Origin: Thermoprotei archaeon
Lineage (GTDB): Archaea > Thermoproteota > Thermoprotei > QMSL01 > B3-G16
Assembly (NCBI GenBank): GCA_021158375.1
Contig: JAGGUS010000187.1
Span: 1 to 6,397, forward strand
Length of the DNA: 6,397 nucleotides
Direction: 5' to 3'
How positions within the stretch are numbered: the stretch's first letter is position 1; every line of letters begins with the position of its first letter. A program made the position numbers and the translations under genes. The notes under the pieces were generated by a model. That model searched no databases. It saw only the letters and a list, made by a program, of their open reading frames with translations, and was not told the DNA's origin. Positions 1 through 5,840 of this stretch are shown in pieces.

Positions 1-435
1 TCACATATAATTAGAAAAGGAACTCCTATCGACCGTGGTAAGAATTTTATAGATGGTCGGCGAATATTGGGCGATGGTAAGACAGTTGAGGGTTTTATAG
101 CCGGAACTCTAGTAGGCGCTTTTACTGCATTCCTACAAGCCATCCTTATGAAGAATTCTTCTATTCTCTTTCTTGGATTTTTACTATCTTTAGGCGCCAT
201 GATAGGAGATCTAATAGGTTCATTTATAAAGAGGCGCTTAGGTTTGGCAAGAGGCGCTCCTGCACCGTTATTGGATCAACTCGATTTCCTCTTAGGGGCT
301 ATATTCTTTGCTTGGTTGAGTGGTGTGTATATACCTCGTAGTTATATACTAATCCTAATAATACTAACACCTATCTTACACTTTATGACAAATTATGTTG
401 CTTATAAACTTAAACTTAAATCTGTTCCTTGGTAA
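1..435 (+). CDS. carS: CDP-archaeol synthase, 5'-truncated by the window
   Basis: Integral membrane enzyme that transfers CMP from CTP to 2,3-di-O-geranylgeranylglyceryl phosphate, giving CDP-archaeol, the activated precursor of archaeal polar lipids. The reading frame is open from base 1, so the gene starts before the window; 144 residues are visible, and the family is usually about 165-180 long, so some 20-35 are missing. The diagnostic block is complete: PIDRGKNF, then DGRRILGDGKTVEGF at about residues 19-33, followed by a glycine-rich stretch. The second polar block (GDLIGSFIKRRLGLARG) and LDQLDFLLGA are also typical of CarS and of the related CdsA fold. Three to four hydrophobic helices are visible. 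The TTG at 67 is not the start, because conserved residues precede it. The stop lies 4 nt from the stop of the oppositely oriented OST-like gene. The identification is firm; only the 5' end is unknown. Confidence 0.95.
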   Translation, partial: SHIIRKGTPIDRGKNFIDGRRILGDGKTVEGFIAGTLVGAFTAFLQAILMKNSSILFLGFLLSLGAMIGDLIGSFIKRRLGLARGAPAPLLDQLDFLLGAIFFAWLSGVYIPRSYILILIILTPILHFMTNYVAYKLKLKSVPW

Positions 436-439
436 TTAC

Positions 440-844
440 CTATGATGTTATCTTAGAATATACTAGTACATATAGTACTATGATAGAAACTATTACTAGT
501 AATGCTCCTAATATGGTCATTATTGGCGCTACTTCCTCCTTATATGTACGCTTTAGCCCTCTATACGTTATGTAGAGGCCTGCAAATGCGCCTAGGTACG
601 CTATGAACGTGACTATTAACTCGCTTGGTGTTTGCAACATAAGGCTTCCTGGCCAGTAAAACCTATAAACTGTACCGAGTGCAGTAACTATTGGTACGGC
701 CCATATATGTCTCTCTTCTGTAATCGCGTATAGTCCACCACCTGATAAGAATAATAAGAACACTAGAAGGGCTATGAAAGCTATCATTGTTTTATGCTCG
801 ATCATCCATATTCTAAATTTAGTTAGCCTTTTTCTAAACCTCAT
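440..844 (-). CDS. Three-helix membrane protein, probable minimal OST3/OST6/OSTC-like oligosaccharyltransferase subunit
   Basis: A 134-residue membrane protein. Seen in the sequence: a short basic N-terminus (MRFRKRLTKFR) that should be cytoplasmic, TM1 at about 19-41, an external loop of about 33 residues with aromatic and proline residues, TM2 at about 75-94, a short charged cytoplasmic loop (RGLKRTYKEE) and TM3 at about 106-131. TM1 ends in SGGGLYAI (34-41), and TM2 is preceded by QTPSE (71-75). As I recall human OSTC and the membrane part of yeast Ost3, they have the same order: a helix ending in TGGIIYDVI or SGYMFNSI, a proline-containing lumenal loop, Q-x-x-x-E before the next helix, a basic cytoplasmic turn and a last helix. 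There is no CxxC thioredoxin domain, so it would be OSTC-like rather than full Ost3/6. aglB, the catalytic OST subunit, lies 1.3 kb away, which supports the reading. The start is ATG with GGGATGTGA just upstream. The function is inference; otherwise it is an uncharacterised membrane protein. Confidence 0.6.
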   Translation of the reverse strand: MRFRKRLTKFRIWMIEHKTMIAFIALLVFLLFLSGGGLYAITEERHIWAVPIVTALGTVYRFYWPGSLMLQTPSELIVTFIAYLGAFAGLYITYRGLKRTYKEEVAPIMTILGALLVIVSIIVLYVLVYSKITS

Positions 845-882
845 ACTTTCACATCCCTTGAGTGCTATACTTTATTACTCTC

Positions 883-897
883 CTTTTAAATATTTGT
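883..897. promoter_or_regulatory. Shared divergent TATA region between the OST-like gene and radA
   Basis: The only AT-rich box in the 83-nt gap between the two divergent genes. On the minus strand it reads ACAAAT followed by ATTTAAAAG. This fits an archaeal BRE plus TATA box and would put the transcript start near 860, about 16 nt before the ATG at 844. On the plus strand the same bases read CTTTTAAATATTT. This would place a start near 913-916, 12-15 nt before the radA ATG at 928, but the bases upstream are pyrimidine-rich and make a poor BRE. The box is nearly symmetrical, so it may serve both directions. Assigned by motif and spacing only. Confidence 0.5.
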
Positions 898-927
898 CCT
901 AGGGTAAATTCACACGAGTTGATACTC

Positions 928-1899
928 ATGAGCGCTAGAACTAAGAAGGAAATAAGGAGGCCTAGGAAGCTTACAGATTTGCCTGGTGTTGGGCCTGCTA
1001 CTGCAGAAAAGCTAGCTCAGGCTGGATACACTTCAATAGCTGCTATAGCTGTTGCTTCTCCTCATGAAATAGCAGAGGCTACTGGCCTCTCCGAGAATAT
1101 GGCTCGTAAGATAGTAGTCGCTGCAAGGGAGACCTTGAATCTAGGTTTTAAAACGGCTGACATAGTCTACGAGGAACGCTTAAAGGTTGGCAGAATAACT
1201 ACGGGTTCTAAGAACTTAGATAGACTTTTAGGTGGAGGTGTTGAAACGAAGACCATTACTGAATTCTATGGTGAATTTGGTACTGGAAAAACTCAAATAT
1301 GCCATCAACTTACTGTAAATGTGCAACTTCCTAAAGAAAAGGGTGGACTGAATGGAAAAGCTATTTATATTGATACTGAGGGTACTTTTAGGCCTGAGCG
1401 CATTATGGCTATGGCTAAAGCAGTAGGGTTAGATCCTAGAGAAACGTTGAAGAATATTATCTATGCTAGAGCATATAACAGAGATCATCAAATGCTAATC
1501 GCAGAGAGAGCAAGGGAGTTAATAGAAGAAGAGGGCAATATACGCCTTCTTATCGTTGATTCTGTAATGGGTCATTTCAGAGCAGAATATCCTGGTAGAG
1601 AAGCATTGGCAGAACGTCAGCAAAAACTTAATAAGCACTTACACACTCTAGCTAGAATAGCTGATGTATACGATGTAGCTGTCGTGGTGACAAATCAAGT
1701 CATGGCACGTCCAGATGTATTCTGGGGAGATTCTGTAGTTGCAGTAGGAGGTCATGTTCTTGCGCATGTTCCTGGCTCTAGAGTATACTTGAGAAAGCTT
1801 AAAGGCAATAAGCGCGTCGCACGCTTAGTTGACAGTCCTTATCTCCCTGAAGGCGAAGTAGTATTTGCGATAACTGATGAGGGCATTAGAGACGAATAG
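928..1899 (+). CDS. radA: DNA repair and recombination protein RadA
   Basis: Archaeal RecA/Rad51-family recombinase that forms ATP-dependent filaments on single-stranded DNA and carries out strand exchange in homologous recombination. It has 323 residues, the normal RadA length. An N-terminal helix-hairpin-helix domain (LTDLPGVGPATAEKLAQAGY and following, to about residue 70) precedes the polymerisation motif FKTA (74-77). The Walker A motif GEFGTGKT spans 115-122, Walker B ends LLIVD with D211, and the DNA-binding loop region VTNQVMARPD...AVGGH is intact. The usual GDP of loop L2 reads GDS here. The C-terminus PEGEVVFAITDEGIRD is typical. I chose the ATG at 928: GAGTTGAT at 916-923 is one mismatch from the Shine-Dalgarno GAGGTGAT, and MSAR is where the family begins. 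A TTG at 919 is also in frame. The GTG at 862 would lie upstream of the likely promoter. No inteins or frameshifts. Confidence 0.97.
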   Translation: MSARTKKEIRRPRKLTDLPGVGPATAEKLAQAGYTSIAAIAVASPHEIAEATGLSENMARKIVVAARETLNLGFKTADIVYEERLKVGRITTGSKNLDRLLGGGVETKTITEFYGEFGTGKTQICHQLTVNVQLPKEKGGLNGKAIYIDTEGTFRPERIMAMAKAVGLDPRETLKNIIYARAYNRDHQMLIAERARELIEEEGNIRLLIVDSVMGHFRAEYPGREALAERQQKLNKHLHTLARIADVYDVAVVVTNQVMARPDVFWGDSVVAVGGHVLAHVPGSRVYLRKLKGNKRVARLVDSPYLPEGEVVFAITDEGIRDE

Positions 1900-1919
1900 G
1901 TCTCCTTATAGAGCAAAGC

Positions 1920-1936
1920 AATAAACATTTAATAAT
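1920..1936 (+). promoter_or_regulatory. Probable BRE/TATA promoter of the zinc ribbon-aglB operon
   Basis: In the 76-nt gap after radA, AATAAA (1920-1925, fits BRE) is followed by CATTTAATAAT (TATA-like). A transcript would start near 1955-1960, leaving a leader of roughly 15-20 nt that carries the strong ribosome binding site GAGGGAGGT. The position and order of the elements suit an archaeal promoter. Read-through from radA is also possible, since I see no clear T-run terminator after it. Confidence 0.5.
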
Positions 1937-1963
1937 AGTACTGTAATCTATCTTAGAAAGAAA

Positions 1964-1972
1964 GAGGGAGGT
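1964..1972 (+). promoter_or_regulatory. Strong Shine-Dalgarno site for the zinc-ribbon gene
   Basis: GAGGGAGGT ends 3 nt before the ATG at 1976. It complements the 3' end of archaeal 16S rRNA well and fixes the start of this short gene. Confidence 0.75.
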
Positions 1973-1975
1973 ATA

Positions 1976-2155
1976 ATGCCTGAGAAAATAGTGTGCTCAC
2001 ACTGTGGTTTCGTTTTCTATGAAGGTGACGATCTAGTATCTCCTGAGGTTATAGCTAAACGTTATGGTTATCGTTGCCCTAGATGTGCTGCACCGCTTAA
2101 AGTAAGACCATTAAACCTTAAGATAACTCCTTCACGTAAGAGACGTCGTAGGTGA
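1976..2155 (+). CDS. Small zinc-ribbon protein with basic C-terminal tail
   Basis: A 59-residue protein. It is easily overlooked at this length but has a good start (ATG after GAGGGAGGT). Two CxxC knuckles, C7-S-H-C10 and C34-P-R-C37, are separated by 23 residues and both are followed by typical zinc-ribbon turns (HCGFVFY, RCAAPL), so one structural zinc site is expected. The tail after residue 49 is strongly basic and ends SRKRRRR, which suggests contact with RNA, the ribosome, DNA or the negatively charged inner membrane face. There is no signal peptide or membrane helix, so it should be cytoplasmic. Its TGA overlaps the GTG of aglB (GTGA), so translation is probably coupled. I do not recognise a named family. 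The tie to aglB could mean a role in glycosylation or secretion, but could equally be only operon packing. Confidence 0.88.
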   Translation: MPEKIVCSHCGFVFYEGDDLVSPEVIAKRYGYRCPRCAAPLKVRPLNLKITPSRKRRRR

Positions 2156-2156
2156 T
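2151..2156 (+). promoter_or_regulatory. Shine-Dalgarno GGTGAT that bears on the aglB start
   Basis: GGTGAT matches the anti-Shine-Dalgarno sequence and overlaps the stop of the zinc-ribbon gene. It lies 4 nt before an in-frame TTG at 2161, while the GTG at 2152 falls inside it. This favours initiation at TTG 2161, giving a protein three residues shorter. Confidence 0.5.
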
Positions 2157-4338
2157 AAGCTTGAGTGCAAGATTTAAGCAAACTCTAGTTAAGGGATTGA
2201 AGCAGAACATCCTAACAATAATAAAGGTTATATTGTTAGCGTTAATATTTTCTGCAGCATTATTGATAAGATTAGCGCCGACTAAATGGGGATACTATCT
2301 TACGGAGTTTGATCCATACTATCAATATTACATGGCTAGCTGGGTTGCAGATCATGGTTGGAAAGGATTCTTAGAATGGTTCCATTGGGGAATAGATAAG
2401 CACTTCTGGTACCCCTATGGAAGGAATATAAGCAAGAGTTCATTACCGGGTGTAGCATTCGCTGGCGCCTTTGCATATCTTTTCCTTAAGGGACTCGGCA
2501 TTAAGATTAGCCTAATGAAAGTATGTTGCATAGTTCCAGCGGTAATGGGCGCTCTAACAACAATATTCATATTCCTTCTCGGATCAGCTATAATGTCTGA
2601 TATAGCAGGTCTCATAAGTGCACTCATCATAGCATTAAACTATGCTTACATCTCAAGGACTATTGCTGGATTCTTTGATGACGAAGCAATATCCATTCCT
2701 CTTCTTGTACTTGGCCTCTTCTTCTTCGTAAAGGCATTTAAGAGTAGAAAGCGCTACTTGCCGTTCTGGGCCATACTCTCCGGATTAGTGTTAAGTTATG
2801 TGGTTTATACTTGGGGTGCATCAACATACATGATAAATTTATTAGCACTCTATGTGTTTTTGGCCTTCTTACTGAAGAAGGAAGACAGAAAGTTAGCGGC
2901 TTCCTATCTCATATTAATGTCGATAATCACGCTTTCTATAATTGCCTTACCTAGGAGGGGATTCCATTACTTAACGACTGTTAACTACTATTTAGTATGG
3001 CTTACCATAGCACTTACCTTACTGTATCTCTTCGGAGGTAAAAGGCTTTCAGAAAACATGCATAAAATAGCTGGCGCTATACTCATAATCGTCATTATAG
3101 GTGTAGTAGTCCTCTTCATAACTAAGAGGTTCTACGGTCTTAGTAGCAGATATTTATCCGTTCTAGATCCGTTCTTAAGGTCGAAGATACCGCTGGTAGC
3201 GTCTGTAGGTGAGCATAGAGTACCTACCTGGGCGTCCCTTTTCTTAGACTTTCAAGGTGCTTTAATTTTAGCGTTCTTTGAACTATACTTTGACATAAGG
3301 AGTTTAAACAAGGAGAACTTACTAGCAATTACTTATTTTGTCACATCTTTCTATGCCGCTTGTTCTATGGTGCGTCTTGCTGTACTTTCTGCGCCTGCTA
3401 TAGCCCTCTTAGCTGGTATGGGCTCCTATAGACTATTTGAAGAGTCCTTTTCTCTTATCTCTGAAAAATTCAAGAAAACTAAAAAGGGAGCTGTGAGGAA
3501 GGAACATGCAGCAATAACTATAGTTCTCCTCTTCATAATATTGGCTTTACCAGTAGCACTGCCGTATATATCATCGTATTCTGCATCTCCTGCACTTATA
3601 GTAAGCTCTAGTCTACCCGTATCTAGAGCTTATAATTATGAATTATTAGATTGGCTTTCAGCTCTAGAATGGATTAGAGATAATGTGCCTCCAAATGCTG
3701 TAATAGTTTCATGGTGGGATTACGGTTATTGGATAAGTGTTATGGGCAATAGAACTAGTGTATGTGATAATGGCACCATAAATGCTACCCAAATACGCCT
3801 AGTCGCCACGGCATTCCTCTCAAATGAAACTGTTGCACTCAAAATACTTAAGAAATTTAATGCTAACTATGTGGTCGTCTTCGAGCCGTATCAAGTGCCA
3901 AGAGTGCTTTATAATTATTATTATGCGATGGCCCCAAATCCTCAGGGTTACGGTGATTTCGGAAAAAGTACGTGGATGGCAAGAATAGCCTTTGGTTACG
4001 GCGCTGAGGATGAATATTTAGTTGATGTTCGTGTTTCACATGGTCAAAGTGTGAGCATAGTACTCCTTCCTGCTAATACAGAGCGCGCTGCTAATGCAGT
4101 TCTATACAAGATGATCTTCATGCATACTAGTAAAACCCCGGTCTTCATAATCGATCAGGGGGTAATAGAATATCTCAAGAATTATGGATTCCAGTTCAAA
4201 TATGTAGGTAAGAATGGCACATTAGTCGATTATACACCACCCAAGATAGGTTCATTAAAGTATTTCAAACTTGTATATGAATCAGAACCCAATGGCTATG
4301 TAAGAATATTCAAAATAATGTATCCCGAAGAGGAATGA
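2152..4338 (+). CDS. aglB: Oligosaccharyltransferase catalytic subunit AglB (STT3 family)
   Basis: Transfers a lipid-linked oligosaccharide to Asn in N-x-S/T sequons of proteins on the outer face of the membrane. It has 728 residues. The N-terminal part (about 20-475) is rich in membrane helices and the C-terminal globular domain is about 250 residues, as in the shorter crenarchaeal AglBs. Catalytic and metal-site motifs are present: EFDPYYQYY with D54, FDDE with D176/E178, and the flexible-loop SVGEH motif (351-355) with E354. Sequon-binding motifs are WWDYG at 521-525 and a eukaryote-type DK motif, D602-x-x-K605-x-x-x-M609. Its own C-terminal domain carries sequons at N533, N540, N544 and N558, and an NGT near the end, so it is likely itself glycosylated. 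It is translated with the upstream zinc-ribbon gene (4-nt overlap). The start is either this GTG or the TTG at 2161, which has the better ribosome binding site. It converges on nop10. Confidence 0.97.
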   Translation: MISLSARFKQTLVKGLKQNILTIIKVILLALIFSAALLIRLAPTKWGYYLTEFDPYYQYYMASWVADHGWKGFLEWFHWGIDKHFWYPYGRNISKSSLPGVAFAGAFAYLFLKGLGIKISLMKVCCIVPAVMGALTTIFIFLLGSAIMSDIAGLISALIIALNYAYISRTIAGFFDDEAISIPLLVLGLFFFVKAFKSRKRYLPFWAILSGLVLSYVVYTWGASTYMINLLALYVFLAFLLKKEDRKLAASYLILMSIITLSIIALPRRGFHYLTTVNYYLVWLTIALTLLYLFGGKRLSENMHKIAGAILIIVIIGVVVLFITKRFYGLSSRYLSVLDPFLRSKIPLVASVGEHRVPTWASLFLDFQGALILAFFELYFDIRSLNKENLLAITYFVTSFYAACSMVRLAVLSAPAIALLAGMGSYRLFEESFSLISEKFKKTKKGAVRKEHAAITIVLLFIILALPVALPYISSYSASPALIVSSSLPVSRAYNYELLDWLSALEWIRDNVPPNAVIVSWWDYGYWISVMGNRTSVCDNGTINATQIRLVATAFLSNETVALKILKKFNANYVVVFEPYQVPRVLYNYYYAMAPNPQGYGDFGKSTWMARIAFGYGAEDEYLVDVRVSHGQSVSIVLLPANTERAANAVLYKMIFMHTSKTPVFIIDQGVIEYLKNYGFQFKYVGKNGTLVDYTPPKIGSLKYFKLVYESEPNGYVRIFKIMYPEEE

Positions 4339-4352
4339 GTGATAAATTAGCA

Positions 4353-4370
4353 TTTTTATAATTTAATTTT
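4353..4370 (+). terminator. Possible T-rich terminator for aglB
   Basis: TTTTT at 4353-4357, followed by TTT and TTTT runs up to 4370, begins 14 nt after the aglB stop codon, with no convincing hairpin. Archaeal RNA polymerase commonly stops at such T-tracts. It overlaps the 3' end of nop10 on the other strand. No equally good T-run is seen after nop10 in its own direction. Confidence 0.45.
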
Positions 4371-4541
4371 ACCCTCTCTTAATAATAACTTCTTCAACTC
4401 TCTACGATACTTTCCATATTTATCTTCCGGTGAGAATTTAGCAGGATGTGGGTTCTTTAAAGGCCCTCCACAGTATGGACATTTATCCCGTCTTAATGTA
4501 TATTCGCCACACTTAATACACTTCCTTAATAAAAACTTCAT
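4356..4541 (-). CDS. nop10: H/ACA ribonucleoprotein protein Nop10
   Basis: Small core protein of the archaeal H/ACA RNP, which binds the Cbf5 pseudouridine synthase and helps place the guide RNA and the target rRNA. It has 61 residues, the usual archaeal length. The N-terminal zinc ribbon shows C8-x-x-C11 and C21-x-x-C24, followed by the linker GGPLKNPHPAKFSPEDKYGKYR, which is almost a signature of the family, and a C-terminal basic helix. Its ATG overlaps the TGA of aif2a by 4 nt (ATGA), and GAGGG lies about 8 nt upstream, so its translation is probably coupled to aIF2-alpha. It is the last gene of the minus-strand operon. Confidence 0.97.
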   Translation of the reverse strand: MKFLLRKCIKCGEYTLRRDKCPYCGGPLKNPHPAKFSPEDKYGKYRRELKKLLLREGKIKL

Positions 4542-5338
4542 TTCTCTTCCCTCACAAAGTTTCCAAAGCCATTGTGTTTCTTAATTGTCTTTATAGCTAT
4601 ATTTGCTGCCTCCTTTAATATCTTCTCTCCCTCTTTTGGATTGCTAGTTACTATTTCTATTCTATATCGAGGAGCTCCTACAGTATACACTCTCCACTCT
4701 ATGTCTTTATGAGACTTAAGGTACTCTTCTACTTTAGTGAGAGCCTCCTTTATTGCTACTATTCCTCGAGAACTCAAACAAGTCAACGTAACTATGCCGC
4801 TTAACTTCACCTTTGGTATTTCTATATGAGTCTTGGCCAGTTCTGTTATTACTTTAGCCCATTCTGGCTTTAATCCACACTCTAAAAGAACTTTCTCTCC
4901 CCTTAATGCTGCTTCTTCAAAGCCAGCGTATATCTCCCCAAAATAATCTTCCATAGGCCATCCAGCCTCCTTATATGCATCGTCTAACGTCTTTCCTAGC
5001 TTCTTAGCTGCTAATTCTAGTAATTTCTCTGCTCTCTGTGCTCTCTTCCATAAGTACATTTTCTCTTTCCTCTCTCTTTCGCTCACTCTCTTTAAGGAGA
5101 GATCTATCTGATTTCTCGATGGAACAACACGCATTACTTTAAATACTGCTTTCTGTCCTTCTCTGAGGTACTCCTTTATACTCCTAAACCAGCTCCTAGT
5201 TATCTCGACTGCTGGAACATAAGCTAATTTATCCTCGTACTCGTCTAGCGTGACATAGGCTCCTTGCTCAAAGATCTTTATGACTGTCCCAACTACTAAC
5301 TCCCCTACCTTAGGCCATTTCTCTCTCTTCCTGACCAT
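4538..5338 (-). CDS. eif2a: Translation initiation factor aIF2, alpha subunit
   Basis: Alpha subunit of the heterotrimeric factor that, with the gamma subunit and GTP, brings initiator Met-tRNA to the small ribosomal subunit. It has 266 residues, the normal archaeal length. The three domains are in order: an S1/OB fold (about 10-85, beginning GELVVGTVIKIFEQGAYVTL and ending QIDLSLKRV), a helical domain (about 90-172), and a C-terminal alpha-beta domain that binds aIF2-gamma (about 175-266). At the place of eukaryotic Ser51, where ELSRRRIRSI is phosphorylated, this protein reads EITRSWFRSI, so Thr47 occupies the phosphoacceptor position. It starts at ATG after an unusual run of six G in the leader (5344-5349), 10 nt after the rps27e stop, and overlaps nop10 by 4 nt. 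Confidence 0.97.
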   Translation of the reverse strand: MVRKREKWPKVGELVVGTVIKIFEQGAYVTLDEYEDKLAYVPAVEITRSWFRSIKEYLREGQKAVFKVMRVVPSRNQIDLSLKRVSERERKEKMYLWKRAQRAEKLLELAAKKLGKTLDDAYKEAGWPMEDYFGEIYAGFEEAALRGEKVLLECGLKPEWAKVITELAKTHIEIPKVKLSGIVTLTCLSSRGIVAIKEALTKVEEYLKSHKDIEWRVYTVGAPRYRIEIVTSNPKEGEKILKEAANIAIKTIKKHNGFGNFVREEK

Positions 5339-5348
5339 GTCTTCCCCC

Positions 5349-5549
5349 CTAGTCTAATACCTTAATGATTTTGGCCTTTATTCTAGCCTTCCCTCCTGTC
5401 GGCTCAGCGAGCACTTCTCCACAGACCAAACACTTCACGACCGTAGATGCATGATCGAATATTATCTGCTCATTGTTACATGTTGGACACTGCACTAATA
5501 CAAATTTGCTCTTGGGTTGAGGTATGAGTATTTTCCTCTTCTTAACCAT
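5349..5549 (-). CDS. rps27e: Small ribosomal subunit protein eS27 (S27e)
   Basis: Zinc-ribbon protein of the small ribosomal subunit, shared by archaea and eukaryotes. The 66 residues are a usual archaeal length. The basic N-terminus (MVKKRKILIPQPKSKF) leads to C21-PT-C24 and C40-LV-C43 with the family pattern V-x-C-P-x-C, I-F-D-H-A-S-T-V-V-x-C and C-G-x-x-L-A-x-P-T-G-G-K-A. It starts at ATG 5549 with GAGGTGAAG 4 nt upstream, a ribosome binding site that overlaps the TGA of rpl44e. Part of the gins-rpl44e-rps27e-aif2a-nop10 operon. Confidence 0.97.
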   Translation of the reverse strand: MVKKRKILIPQPKSKFVLVQCPTCNNEQIIFDHASTVVKCLVCGEVLAEPTGGKARIKAKIIKVLD

Positions 5550-5553
5550 TATA

Positions 5554-5562
5554 CTTCACCTC
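5554..5562 (-). promoter_or_regulatory. Shine-Dalgarno site of rps27e inside the rpl44e stop region
   Basis: GAGGTGAAG on the minus strand contains the TGA stop of rpl44e (5558-5556) and ends 4 nt before the rps27e ATG. This arrangement suggests the ribosome finishing L44e can pass straight on to S27e. Confidence 0.7.
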
Positions 5563-5834
5563 ACTATTTCTACTTTCTTTAATCTAATTCCTCCACGAAG
5601 CAATACATACCCACACTCCTTGCATGTTAATCTGAACACTACCTTTTTAGTAGTTTTAGCAAAGCGTTTCTGCTCTGGTTTTCTCTTAGAACCATAACCT
5701 TTTTGTTTTGCTAAATATCGTCGTTGTCCTGCCGCTAAGGTCCTCCTCTTGCCATGTCTATATAAGCTTACTGTATGCTCTGTATGTCTCTTACATCTAG
5801 GACAATATGTTCGTATTACCTGTGGTATCTTCAT
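5556..5834 (-). CDS. rpl44e: Large ribosomal subunit protein eL42 (L44e)
   Basis: Zinc-binding protein of the large subunit near the E site, shared by archaea and eukaryotes. It has 92 residues, a usual length, and is highly basic. It opens MKIPQVIRTYCPRCKRHTEH, with the first knuckle C11-x-x-C14 and the second C71-x-x-C74. The central loop KGYGSKRKP (45-53) corresponds to the eukaryotic KGYGGQTKP loop that lies near the 3' end of the E-site tRNA; the GGQ is absent here. The start is ATG 5834. AGGAG lies 11 nt upstream, inside the end of the gins gene, and the gap to that gene is 6 nt. Confidence 0.97.
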   Translation of the reverse strand: MKIPQVIRTYCPRCKRHTEHTVSLYRHGKRRTLAAGQRRYLAKQKGYGSKRKPEQKRFAKTTKKVVFRLTCKECGYVLLRGGIRLKKVEIVR

Positions 5835-5840
5835 TTGAAC

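Noticed and set aside
67..69. TTG as the start of carS
   Set aside because: Conserved CarS residues (PIDRGKNF and DGRR) are encoded before it and the frame is open to base 1.
464..503. Inverted repeat TAGTAC-ATATA-GTACTA (464-480) and 12-bp palindrome ATTACTAGTAAT (492-503), a possible terminator or operator after carS
   Set aside because: Both are inside the codons of helix 3 of the OST-like protein and follow from its repeated ATA, GTA, CTA and ACT codons. No T-run follows, and such A/T-rich palindromes are common by chance.
862..927. N-terminal extension of RadA from the GTG at 862
   Set aside because: The extra 22 residues do not resemble RadA and the GTG lies upstream of the likely TATA box; ATG 928 has a Shine-Dalgarno-like site and the expected N-terminus.
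2415..2630. 71-residue minus-strand reading frame inside aglB
   Set aside because: It lies wholly within a conserved part of AglB, has no ribosome binding site or family resemblance, and looks like an antisense shadow.
5344..5349. Run of six G (minus strand) before aif2a as a possible sequencing error or slippery site
   Set aside because: It is in the 10-nt gap plus the last base of a stop codon, both flanking frames are intact, and it can simply serve as a G-rich ribosome binding site.
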